Part shown: in pieces, positions 37,554 to 46,485 of the stretch | How the letters are laid out: every line of letters begins with the position of its first letter | Position numbering within the stretch: position 1 is the stretch's first letter | DNA from: Lentisphaerae bacterium ADurb.Bin082 | GTDB taxonomy: Bacteria; Verrucomicrobiota; Lentisphaeria; Oligosphaerales; Oligosphaeraceae | Assembly: GCA_002070945.1 (NCBI GenBank) | Contig: MWEG01000034.1 | Coordinates: forward strand, 1 to 64,000 | DNA: 64,000 nt | Reading direction: 5' to 3' | Translations under genes and position numbers: made by a program | Notes under the pieces: model-generated | Database searches by the model: none | Told to the model about the DNA's origin: nothing | What the model saw: the letters and a program-made list of their open reading frames with translations, nothing else

Positions 37554-38504
37554 ATGTCTGAGAGATTTGCAGTTGTTGATGTTTGGATTGCCATACTGAT
37601 GGTTTTGGTGATTCTTGGACATTGCATGTTTCCCAATGTGCCGCATTGGTATTTGGGCATGCATGAACGAATCTATTCATTCCACATGGCCGATTTCTAT
37701 TTCCTTTGCGGGATCCTTGTTTGCCATTCCTACCGTCGTATCTCTTCGATTTCGGAATACTTCGCTTATGTCAAGAAACGCCTGCTGAAGTTTGGAATAC
37801 CATTTTTGTTCTTTGGAACTCTTCTCTGTGCTATCAATGTTCTCATCAAGGGCGGTGATCTTTCAGGTTTTGTCTCGGGAATGAGGCTTCTGTTTGTTGA
37901 CACCATACTTTCTCCCGCAACATATTTGTGGTTTATTATTGTCCTTTTCCAGTTTTATCTTGTCTCGCCGTTTCTTTGCCAATTTAGCAGATATGCGCTT
38001 CCCCTTGCCTTCCTTGTTGCTATTATTCTGGTTATTCATCCTTTGCCGCGTTTTCTGACCTTGCATCAGTTTTCACGCTATCTGCTTTTTTTCCTATTGG
38101 GCATCCTGATGCGCAACATATTGCCATACGTTAATGCGAAGAAAACTGTTTGGATATGCCTGCCGTTCTGCCTGATATTTGCATTGACATTATGGAAAAT
38201 AGAATGGCATCCATTATTTCCTGCCTTGGCATCCATTCCAGCATTGGCATTTATTAGCTTCTGCCTGTCTCATCTGCAACTTTTTGCCCGTTTGGCTGAG
38301 TTTCTTTCAAGACGGTGCTTTGCCATTTACCTCTGGCAGGTTCTCTTTATTCAAGCGCTTGCTTTGCCCATGAAATCATTGTTTCCCTCCACTTGGGGCT
38401 TTATACTTTTCCTGGTCTCTGTTGTGCCATTCGCCATATTCGCTTCCTTGCTTGCCGATGGAGGTGTTAAGTATACAAAACAAAGGATGTGCAAATGCGC
38501 ATAA
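37554..38504 (+). CDS. Membrane acyltransferase (acyltransferase-3 family)
   Basis: 316 residues with about ten helices. The motif is DVWIAILMVLVILGHCM followed by SFHMADFYFLCGIL, the usual His and FHM..F..SG pattern of acyltransferase-3. It is a little short, as in minimal members without a periplasmic domain. It overlaps the next glycosyltransferase gene by ten bases. Confidence 0.8.
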   Translation: MSERFAVVDVWIAILMVLVILGHCMFPNVPHWYLGMHERIYSFHMADFYFLCGILVCHSYRRISSISEYFAYVKKRLLKFGIPFLFFGTLLCAINVLIKGGDLSGFVSGMRLLFVDTILSPATYLWFIIVLFQFYLVSPFLCQFSRYALPLAFLVAIILVIHPLPRFLTLHQFSRYLLFFLLGILMRNILPYVNAKKTVWICLPFCLIFALTLWKIEWHPLFPALASIPALAFISFCLSHLQLFARLAEFLSRRCFAIYLWQVLFIQALALPMKSLFPSTWGFILFLVSVVPFAIFASLLADGGVKYTKQRMCKCA

Positions 38505-39676
38505 CCTGGGTTACACGCTCATTTTTAGATTATAGGATTCCAGTCTATGCGGAACTGGACAGGCTTTGCGGCAATCAATTGACTCTCATTTACAACGCAG
38601 AGGTCGTTCCGGAACGCTGTCGAGTTCGCATGGCTGAAGTTTTGGGGGAAAGGTCAATTGCGATGACAGGCGAAAAACGCCTGACTGGACAAAGTAGTGC
38701 TCCCATATCCACAACCAGGCACAAGGGCATTCGTCTCCCATGGCAGCCGGGCCTAATCAAAGCCGTTCTCGAAAGCAAGCCAGACATCTGCGTCTCCGAT
38801 GGATTCTTCCAGTGGACCTATGCGACGCTTTGGATGAGATTCTGGCATAAGACTCCCCATGTTATGTGCTATGAACCAACAAAACACACGGAACGCAATG
38901 CGCAGTTCTATCGCACCTGGTACAGACGCCTGGCATCCCATTGGATAGACGCTATCTGCTGCAATGGCACTCTATGCAAGGAATACTGCGCGGATGTCCT
39001 CCACATCCCCGAGGAAAAGCTTTCCACTGGCCAGATGGCGGCAGATTCTGAACAACTGGCAGATGAATGCAGGAGTATTCCTGAACATGAGGCATTTGCA
39101 TTTCGGCAGGAACTTGGTTTGAAGGACAGGGTGTTTTTGTTTGTGGGACGCCTGGTGGAGTTGAAAGGGCTTCGTCCGTTCCTTGAAGCATGGAAGGAGG
39201 CTGCGTTGAAAAATGCCTCGTTTCTTTGCGTTGGAGGCGGTCCATTGCTTGATGAGCTGCGTAAATACTGTGAAAATAATGGGATTAGCGCATATTTCAC
39301 TGGAGAGATGGATTATCGATATGTCACTCGCTATTATCGGGCGGCCGATGTCTTTGTAATCCCCACGTTGCAGGACAACTGGAGTCTTGTCGTCCCCGAG
39401 GCGATGGCGTGCGGTCTTCCCATCGCCTGCTCCAAATACAATGGTTGCTGGCCAGAATTGGTAACGTCTGAGAATGGCTGGGTCTTCGATTCGCTGGAGA
39501 AGGAGAACACGGTCAGATCATTGAAGTTAATCAGTGCTTTGGATACTGCTAATTTGCAGAAGATGGGGCAATGCTCGCGTCGGATTGTCGAGGCATTCTC
39601 CCCTGCAAAGGCGGCTTTGGCTATCTTTAAAAGTTGTGAATTTGCAATTAATCACGGAGGAAAAATAACATGCTAG
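38495..39676 (+). CDS. Glycosyltransferase family 4
   Basis: About 393 residues, GT-B fold. The C-terminal half has FLFVGRLVELKGLRPFLEA, FLCVGGGPLLDELR and the donor site FVIPTLQDNWSLVVPEAMACGLPI. The ATG at 38495 follows an AAAGGA ribosome-binding site and overlaps the acyltransferase stop. The stop overlaps the ATG of the ATP-grasp gene, so the two are coupled. Confidence 0.84.
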   Translation: MRITWVTRSFLDYRIPVYAELDRLCGNQLTLIYNAEVVPERCRVRMAEVLGERSIAMTGEKRLTGQSSAPISTTRHKGIRLPWQPGLIKAVLESKPDICVSDGFFQWTYATLWMRFWHKTPHVMCYEPTKHTERNAQFYRTWYRRLASHWIDAICCNGTLCKEYCADVLHIPEEKLSTGQMAADSEQLADECRSIPEHEAFAFRQELGLKDRVFLFVGRLVELKGLRPFLEAWKEAALKNASFLCVGGGPLLDELRKYCENNGISAYFTGEMDYRYVTRYYRAADVFVIPTLQDNWSLVVPEAMACGLPIACSKYNGCWPELVTSENGWVFDSLEKENTVRSLKLISALDTANLQKMGQCSRRIVEAFSPAKAALAIFKSCEFAINHGGKITC

Positions 39677-40875
39677 TTTTGCTAAGAAAAAAAATTGGGA
39701 AGTTTGTCCCTGCTTCCTTGAGATCCTTTCTGCTGCGCCATTTTTCGGTGCTAGATGAACGGACATCGTGGTGGGAAAGCAAAGATCCGTATAAGGATGA
39801 ACCGCCATATTCAACGTATGAATCCCCATATCCTTTTACTGTTGGAATCTTTAAGGAGATATGGCATCGTCACATTTATCTCGTAGCTGCATGCAAGGAA
39901 TTGAAGATATCCTATAAACTGATTGATATTAATGCACCTGATTGGATCGAACAGGTGAAGGAATCCAAATGTGTTGCCTTCTTCTATCATCCATCAGTTC
40001 AACTATCCATTTGGAAAGAAATATATGATGAGCGATTGAAATATATGGCTGATATAACATCAGCCCCCATTTTTCCAAAATATGAAGAGATGTTCATGTA
40101 TGAGAGCAAGCGCCGGATGGCTTATTGGTTGGAAACCCATGGTGTGCCTCATGCAAAGACGTACGTGTTTTATAACAAAGTCGATGCGTTGAAATATGTT
40201 GAAACGGCCAATATGCCTATTGTTGCAAAGACCAACATGGGAGCCCGCGCGGCGGGAGTGGAAATCTTCCATAGCCGAAACGGCGCAATGAAGTACGTAA
40301 AACAAGTTTTCAGCAATGGTATAGTTCATGCCGATGGAGACAGAAGGGATGCGGATTGGGGATGCGCTATCTTTCAAGATTACATAGAAACACCTTATGA
40401 ATGGCGTGTGATTAAAATAGGGAATGCCTATTTTGCCCACCAGAAACTGAAAAAAGGTGATTATTGTAGCGGCTCCGGGAGAGTTGGCTGGGTGAAACCT
40501 CCAGAGCAATTATTGGATTTTGTCCGTGATGTCGCCGCAAAATCATCTATAGAGACGGCAGACATAGATGTTTTTGAGGATAACGGACAGTATTTTGTTA
40601 ATGAAATTCAGGCTTTTTGGGGATGGATAGCCCATTATCAAATGCTTGTCAATGGTATTCCAGGCTATTATCGATATTTAGAGGATGTTGGAAAATGGGA
40701 ATTCGTGGAGGGGATTTTCTGTCGTAATGGAGGATGTAATTTCCGCATTATTACGGCATTAAAGTCTCTGGGATTCGATATTGAATATGATTTTAGTTCT
40801 CTTGGTGAAAAGGTAGATCAAGACGACTATGATAGCAGTGTTCAGTCTTTTCGTGAATCTGAAGCCCAACACTAA
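39670..40875 (+). CDS. ATP-grasp domain protein (RimK/glutathione-synthetase-like)
   Basis: 401 residues. The central part looks like ATP-grasp: AYWLETHGVPHAKT (pre-ATP segment), MPIVAKTNMGARAAGVEIF (ATP lysine and glycine loop), IFQDYIETPYEWRVIKIG and a metal-site segment ENEIQAFWGW-like (VNEIQAFWGW). A ribosome-binding site GGAGG precedes the ATG. The gene sits 15 bases before a carboxyethyl-amino-acid synthase-like gene. The pair may make an unusual amino acid and ligate it to a sugar or carrier. Substrates are unknown. Confidence 0.72.
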   Translation: MLVLLRKKIGKFVPASLRSFLLRHFSVLDERTSWWESKDPYKDEPPYSTYESPYPFTVGIFKEIWHRHIYLVAACKELKISYKLIDINAPDWIEQVKESKCVAFFYHPSVQLSIWKEIYDERLKYMADITSAPIFPKYEEMFMYESKRRMAYWLETHGVPHAKTYVFYNKVDALKYVETANMPIVAKTNMGARAAGVEIFHSRNGAMKYVKQVFSNGIVHADGDRRDADWGCAIFQDYIETPYEWRVIKIGNAYFAHQKLKKGDYCSGSGRVGWVKPPEQLLDFVRDVAAKSSIETADIDVFEDNGQYFVNEIQAFWGWIAHYQMLVNGIPGYYRYLEDVGKWEFVEGIFCRNGGCNFRIITALKSLGFDIEYDFSSLGEKVDQDDYDSSVQSFRESEAQH

Positions 40876-40890
40876 CTCATTGGAGCAAAA

Positions 40891-41847
40891 ATGAAATCAG
40901 TAGGTTTCCCAATTAGCCACAAGGAAAATGAAAAACGTCGAGCCTTGCTTCCAGACGAGGTCAAATTTATATCTCATCCGGAATATCTGTTTTTTGAGAC
41001 TGGATACGGTAGCGTTCTTGGTTTTTCTGACAATGACTATCGTATGGCTGGCGGAAACGTGTGCTCCCGTGAAGAAGTCCTTAAGAAAGATGTGGTCTGC
41101 GACCCCAAAATTGGCGATGCAGATTACCTTGGCAATTTAAAGCAACAGATAGTTTTTGGATGGATTCACGCAGTTCAGAACAAAGATATAACGGATAAGC
41201 TTGTTGAGAATCATCTCACGGGAATTGCATGGGAGGATATGTTTGACAGGGGTCGTCATGTATTCTGGCGCAACAATGAACTTGCAGGTGAAGCTGCCGT
41301 TATTCACGCAATCCAGTGTTTTGGCAAGTTGCCTTATGAAACAAAAGCCGCTGTCATAGGACGAGGAAACACTGCAAGAGGGGCAATCAAAATACTAAAC
41401 ATGCTTGGCTCTGAGGTTGTTCAATACGAAAGGCGAACGGAAGGGCTTCTTCGCAGTGAAATCCATCAATATGACATTATTGTCAATTGTGTCTTGTGGG
41501 ATGTCAATCGCCATGACCATATCATCCGAAGAGAGGATCTCCGAAGGATGAAACGCGATTCAATGATAATTGATGTAAGTTGTGACAGGCATGGAGGGGT
41601 GGAGACGTCTGTTCCAACAACGATTGCCAACCCAGTATATTTCGAGGAAGGGGTTTTGCATTATTGTGTTGACCATACTCCATCCCTTTTCTATAAAACT
41701 TTTAGCTATAATAATTCAAAGGTTATATGGCCGTATATTCAAGACATTGTGCTTGAACAGGAGAATAAAATTCTTAAAGACGCAATCATTATTGAAGAAG
41801 GAAACATAATAGATTCTAGAATTATTAAATTTCAAAATCGGAATTAA
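40891..41847 (+). CDS. N5-(carboxyethyl)ornithine synthase-like / alanine dehydrogenase-family enzyme
   Basis: 318 residues. The N-terminus GFPISHKENEKRRALLPDEV and FFETGYG are very close to lactococcal N5-(carboxyethyl)ornithine synthase as I remember it. The NAD(P)-binding core is AAVIGRGNTARGAIKILNMLG. That enzyme reductively condenses pyruvate with ornithine or lysine side-chain amines. Carboxyethyl-lysine (alaninolysine) is a known substituent of some Proteus and Providencia O-antigens, so a role in making such a decoration is attractive. A lysine- or alanine-dehydrogenase relative is the alternative. A GGAG site precedes the ATG. Confidence 0.75.
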   Translation: MKSVGFPISHKENEKRRALLPDEVKFISHPEYLFFETGYGSVLGFSDNDYRMAGGNVCSREEVLKKDVVCDPKIGDADYLGNLKQQIVFGWIHAVQNKDITDKLVENHLTGIAWEDMFDRGRHVFWRNNELAGEAAVIHAIQCFGKLPYETKAAVIGRGNTARGAIKILNMLGSEVVQYERRTEGLLRSEIHQYDIIVNCVLWDVNRHDHIIRREDLRRMKRDSMIIDVSCDRHGGVETSVPTTIANPVYFEEGVLHYCVDHTPSLFYKTFSYNNSKVIWPYIQDIVLEQENKILKDAIIIEEGNIIDSRIIKFQNRN

Positions 41848-41882
41848 TGCGAATTATGTTGACTGTAAGAACAGGCGTAAGC

Positions 41883-41893
41883 AAAGGAGGTGA
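41883..41893 (+). promoter_or_regulatory. Near-consensus ribosome-binding site
   Basis: AAAGGAGGTGA ends six bases before the ATG at 41900. Other starts in the locus have no site or only GGAG-type sites, so this is the strongest in the window. It heads the G-tract gene set. Confidence 0.8.
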
Positions 41894-41899
41894 CATCTG

Positions 41900-42855
41900 A
41901 TGTCTGCCAGTAAGATTCTTTCAATTGTTGTCCCATGCTACAATGAGGAGAGTATCCTTGCAAACAGCATTGAGATTCTAGCAGGTAAGATTGCCGAATT
42001 CATAGCAGAGAAACTCGTTTCTCCTGAGAGTTTTCTCCTCTGCGTGGATGATGGTTCCTCGGATAGAACATGGGATATTATCCGAAATGTTGGTGCAATC
42101 AAGGGTGTCAAGGTCGTTGGACTGCGCCTTTCTGGTAATCGGGGGCATCAGTGCGCTCTCTGGGCCGGCCTGGAGTATGCGGCAACGCATTCGGATGCCG
42201 CCATCTCAATCGATGCCGATCTCCAAGACGATATCAATGTCCTCAGAAACTTTGTCAACGACTTCAATGACGGAGCGGACATTGTTTACGGTGTACGCAA
42301 TGACCGAACCTCGGATTCCTGGGCAAAGCGAGTTTTTGCGGAGGGATTCTACAAAATGATGCAATGGCTTGGTGTGAAGACTATCTACAACCATGCCGAT
42401 TTTCGCCTGATGTCAAAGCGTGCTATCCAGGCACTGATGGAATATCGTGAGGTAAATCTCTATATTCGAGGGCTTGTCCCTCTTTTGGGTTTTCGTCAGG
42501 CGATCGTCCTGTATGCACGGAAGGCAGCGGAACGCCCCACGCATTACTCCATTGCAAAAATGCTACGCCTCGCTTGGGATGGCATCACATCGTTCAGCGT
42601 TCGTCCCATCCGTCTGGTTTCCATTGCGGGGGGGGATTTTTGCTCTTCAGCCTTTGCTACGGATTGTATGCCCTGATTCGACATCTCAGTGGCCAGACTA
42701 CCGTAGGCTGGACATCCATGATTTTCCTTATCCTTCTTCTTGGCGGAGTGCAATTGCTCTCCATTGGCATAATCGGTGAATATGTTGCTAAAACCTATAT
42801 GGAAAGTAAGCATAGACCCAAATACCATGTGAGTGAGTCTGTCAATGAAAAATAA
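41900..42855 (+). CDS. GtrB/ArnC-like membrane GT2, frame broken at a G8 tract
   Basis: The first frame (41900-42676) encodes the GT2 domain: LSIVVPCYNEESILANS, CVDDGSSDRTWD, GNRGHQCALWAGLEYA and SIDADLQDD. At 42628-42635 a run of eight G shifts the frame and it ends after 258 residues. The other frame continues seamlessly with FLLFSLCYGLYALI and GVQLLSIGIIGEYVAKTYMES, the two C-terminal helices of GtrB, to 42855. With 9 G (or 6) the product is about 318 residues, the normal GtrB length. The broken form keeps the catalytic domain but loses the anchor. A near-consensus Shine-Dalgarno AAAGGAGGTGA (41883-41893) precedes the ATG. Phase variation or an assembly indel could explain it. Confidence 0.8.
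42628..42635 (+). repeat. G8 homopolymer at the GtrB-like frame break
   Basis: Eight G following TTGC. The upstream frame reads GCG GGG GGG GAT and stops 41 bases later. The downstream GtrB frame would follow with 6 or 9 G (GCG GGG GGA TTT). The tract is therefore one base short of 9. Confidence 0.9.
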
Positions 42856-44604
42856 AGCTCAAGCATTTAAAGAAGAAAACCTCTTAAAAACATTTGAGAG
42901 GCCAAGGAACAGTTCTTTGCCTTTCATACTATGCGTTGCATTAATAATCACATCATTTGTCGTTTTGATTCTCTCTGGACTGAATGCGTTTAATCCTCCA
43001 TATTGGGACGAGGCGTGGAGAATGATGCTCATACAGGATGCCGTCCCCGCAAACAATACAACAGCATCACTTTTCTTCAAGTGGCTTGGAACTTGGCCAT
43101 TGCCGTGCGTGAGAATATTTGCGGATGTTTTGCTTTTAGGTTCATCTTTCTTTTTGGCTTATTCTGTCTATATTTATGTGTTAACGTATTTTCCAGTCCC
43201 CCGACGTTATTATTGGTGTTTCATGCTTGTGCCATCAGCATTCCAGTTGATGCATATTGCTGTTATGGGAACAATACATAATTCCGTTCCAGACTATGAG
43301 ACGTTTACTTGTTTTTTGATGACGGTTTGCCTAGGGTGCTTCCTGCAATTGAGACAAAGATTATCACTTGAACATAATAGGCTAGACATTACGTGTCGAG
43401 ATGCGGTGCTAGGTTTAATGATTGGACTGTGTGGATGCCTGACATTCTTCAGTTCAGCACCATCTGTAATCTGGTTTTTGCTCATTTGTCTAGTATTTGT
43501 CTTGGAGCGAAAATGGAAATTGGTTAGGTGGATTTTTATGGGGGGGCTTGTGGGGTTGTTATTCTATTTTGTATTGGTTCAGTCCCCAGTGGCTTTTTTC
43601 AGTTTTTTATACCAAGCGATGAATAGGACTATTTCTTCAGGAGACAGCCATTCTCTGAAATATGGCATTTTTCAATTTCTAATGCTGAAAGTTCCATTTT
43701 TTCTCTATAATTCCTTTGTGTCTGGATCTGCCGCTTTTTCTCTTATTTTGTTAACAACTGAGAACGATGGGAATACGCAATGGAAGATAAGACGCCAAGT
43801 CGCCGTCATTGGAATTATTCTATTTATCTTTATCCTAATTAAAAATGCAAGAATGTCTTGGCGGGGGGGGGGGATGCACTCTCCTTTAGTTTTTTGTATA
43901 TTTTGGCTATGGCTGTTTTTCTTTTTGCATTTGTTCAATGGTATTTTGGTAATGAAAATCCCTCCCGTATATGTAAGAAAAGGTTACTGGATTTTTCCAT
44001 ATTACTGGTGCTCCCCTTTTGCGCACGCCTGGGTAGCAACCAGACTATTAATTTGTGTTGCGTCTTATATCGAAGCCATATAGTTTTGTTCATACTTGCC
44101 ATATGCGTACTTTTTCGTATGCGTTTTGGAATTGGTGCCCTGATTTTGACGATTGCCGTCTGTTGTTTATTAGTATTGGCTCAAACCTTCCGCTCTCCGC
44201 CAACAATTCTTCAAAAGGGAAGTATCTATGTTGAATCATCCAAGGGGATATATGCCGATGAGCAATTGCAAAAAAGAATTGCATGGCTCAAGAGTGCAAC
44301 AGATGGGCGTCCGTTTTTAGTGGCCAATCCAGAAGATTGGAGCTATGTGTTCATGTTAGGCAAGAAACCAATATTTTTGCCAGATTTTCATTATGTCCAG
44401 CACTTTGACCTCGTTTATCTTATGGAAAATCAAGGCATACAGATTGAGCAATGTGCTTTCTTAATCTCACAACCTCTATATCCAGCCAAAAATCTTTTGA
44501 CAAACGCGAGAGTAACTGAATTGTCTCGTAGAATGGATGTTGATATGGGAGATGGTAGGATGATGGGCAAAAAGCACTGTTTACTTGCCAAAACTTTCTA
44601 CTGA
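42845..44604 (+). CDS. GT-C-type membrane glycosyltransferase, frame broken at a G11 tract
   Basis: The first frame runs 42845-44083 and the true continuation is the frame ending at 44604. The N-terminal loop has the GT-C acidic motif YWDEAW. After ARMSWRGGG a run of eleven G (43863-43873) breaks the frame. The downstream frame carries LVLPFCARLGSNQTINLCCVLYRS, matching LVPVAFCTGTDKGFENRLTFYAG at the same place in the 29204 paralog, which also has SWRDGG. With 12 (or 9) G the product is about 586 residues, close to the 551 of the paralog. The ATG lies inside the end of the GtrB-like gene, so its translation is coupled to the intact GtrB frame. Confidence 0.78.
43863..43873 (+). repeat. G11 homopolymer at the GT-C frame break
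   Basis: Eleven G after TGGC. The upstream frame reads CGG GGG GGG GGG ATG; the conserved downstream frame begins GAT GCA CTC and needs 9 or 12 G. Tracts of this length are slippery in living cells and are also error-prone in sequencing. A nearby G7 (43540-43546) is in frame. Confidence 0.92.
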
Positions 44605-44621
44605 CATGAAATAGAAGTCGC

Positions 44622-46482
44622 ATGCTGTTATTATTTCAAATTGAGTTGGCAACCCTGATTCTCTCTGGCTTCATGGTACTCGTTGGAGCCTGTCTTAGAA
44701 AATGTCTTGGCATAGCCTCTTTTCGGTGCATAGGCGAAAATCTATTCTATAATGCTTTGTCGGGCGCTTTTGCCATTGCATCTGGAATGGCTTTGATTTG
44801 CACTGGCAGTAGAGGAAGTATTATGCTATGCATTACAATTCCTGCGTGCTTGTTCTTAATATTGCAAATGAGATGTGAACAAAATGATGAAGCTCTTGGC
44901 AAATGTCTTTCATTGGGACAACTCTTTGTTTTGCTGGCATTCCTTATGGGGTATGCTGCTGGCTTTTATGTGTGTGTTTGTAAGGAGGGTATCATTATTC
45001 CGAGAAGTGGGGATTTTCGCGATTGGTCTGTGCTTGTCACATGTCTGCAAGACGGTTTTGAGAACAGGGCGGGTTTTACCAATATCCTTTCTCAAACACC
45101 TCCCGAACCCTATCACTGGATTGAACTCTGGCTGGCTGTGCCAGTTGTCTGGCTTCTGAAAATCCCCTTCCAATTAGCTTGCGACTGCGTTGTTTATTCT
45201 GTTCTTGTCAATCTGTTCGTTTGGGGGCTGATAGCTTATGATCTTCATGGCGAAAAATCAATCTTTCGCACATTATTTGCATGTATTCTTCCCCATCTTG
45301 CAGTAATAGGCATCTATGTCATTTGCAGGAGTAGTATCCTTCACTTACCTCCAACGCATTCTGGACGTGATTTTTGGTACAGGTGGATTTTGAGTAAAGA
45401 TGTTATTCCTCTTTGTCTTCTGCTTTCCGCTTTTATGCAGTTGCGTAAGAAGAGAATGTTAATGGCAGCAACATCCTTGCTTTGTGTGATTTCAACAGAT
45501 GTCAGTTGGTGGCCTTCTCTTCTGATGGCTAGTGGGGGGACTTTTATTGCTCTATCAAATAACAACTCCAAGGATCAGCCAAAAGTTGATTCCAATGGTA
45601 TGCGTTTTGATTGGAATGCTGGCATGCTTGTTTTGGGTGGGGATCTTCTATTCCAATAGTTTCCGCAGTGTGGGCAGTATGGTGACAATGAGTGAGGCGT
45701 CTGCCTCCTTTGTTTCACTAGGCATTCATGTGATAGAATGCCTAGTGCTTCTAACAATATGCGGCATTATTCGATGGCGTTGGATAAAGGAAAGGGGTTG
45801 GACGATGTCTCAATTAGTTACATTGTCGACAATAGGCGTTGGAGGTTTTATTGGTTTTTGTCTTACCCATGCTAGCTATGATGCCGCACAGTTCTTTAAA
45901 TTGTATATCGTGGTAAATTTCTGTGGATGGTTGACACTTTGGGAATTACCTGCGAAGAGATGTCGTCATTGCTTTGTAATACTGAGTCTTGTCGCATGTC
46001 TGATTGGCGTTCGATTCTTCTTGAGAATGCGAACAAGAACCGAATATGCCGAACAACAGCGAGAACATTTCCAATGCTTGAGAAAGATAGCCCTGCGTAT
46101 TGAGAAGGCAAGAGGACAAGTGGTTGTGGCTGAACTCGATTCTAGAAGGTCAGATGATCGTCTCTGCACCCTTTATCCCCAGAGAGGTACGCTTTATCCA
46201 TTGGGGGGATATTTGCATCGTGCGTACTTTATTTCTCTGAATCCATTGGTGGTATCCGACAAAAAATGGAAGCGATACTCATGGATGAGGACAACTCCAG
46301 CAGGAATGGCAAGAAGTGATTTTAGGATTAGAAATGAACTTATATCACGTCTGGATATTATTAATGTCGCAGCCAATGATTCTCTCCCCGATGAAATCGC
46401 AAACCATTTTAAATTGATATCAATTGATCCTGTGACAGGATTCAAACTCTATTGTTCGTTCGCAGATTTCATCCTTAACTAA
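44622..46482 (+). CDS. Large multispan membrane protein with C-terminal soluble domain, frame broken at a G6 tract
   Basis: The first frame (44622-45659) encodes many hydrophobic helices. At 45534-45539 six G precede ACT. The second frame, ending at 46482, gives a strong helix at once (ASGGLLLLYQ, then a loop and LIPMVCVLIGMLACLFWVG), while the first frame turns polar and stops. With 5 (or 8) G the product would be about 619 residues with some 12 helices and a ~150-residue C-terminal domain. It resembles bacterial multispan GT-C proteins in layout; no family motif is certain. It probably uses the same lipid-linked sugar as the 42845 protein. Confidence 0.65.
45534..45539 (+). repeat. G6 homopolymer at the third frame break
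   Basis: AGT-GGGGGG-ACT. The hydrophobic downstream frame (CTT TTA TTG) needs 5 or 8 G. Six-G runs occur in frame elsewhere (for example near 46204 and 47984), so length alone does not mark this one as a switch. Confidence 0.75.
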
Positions 46483-46485
46483 ATA

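Noticed and set aside
43540..43546. G7 tract within the GT-C gene
   Set aside because: It is in frame (WIFMGGLVG), so it gives no evidence of switching by itself.
46204..46209. G6 runs in intact genes (here and near 47984 and 32351)
   Set aside because: The frames continue correctly. They only show that six G is not unusual in this window.
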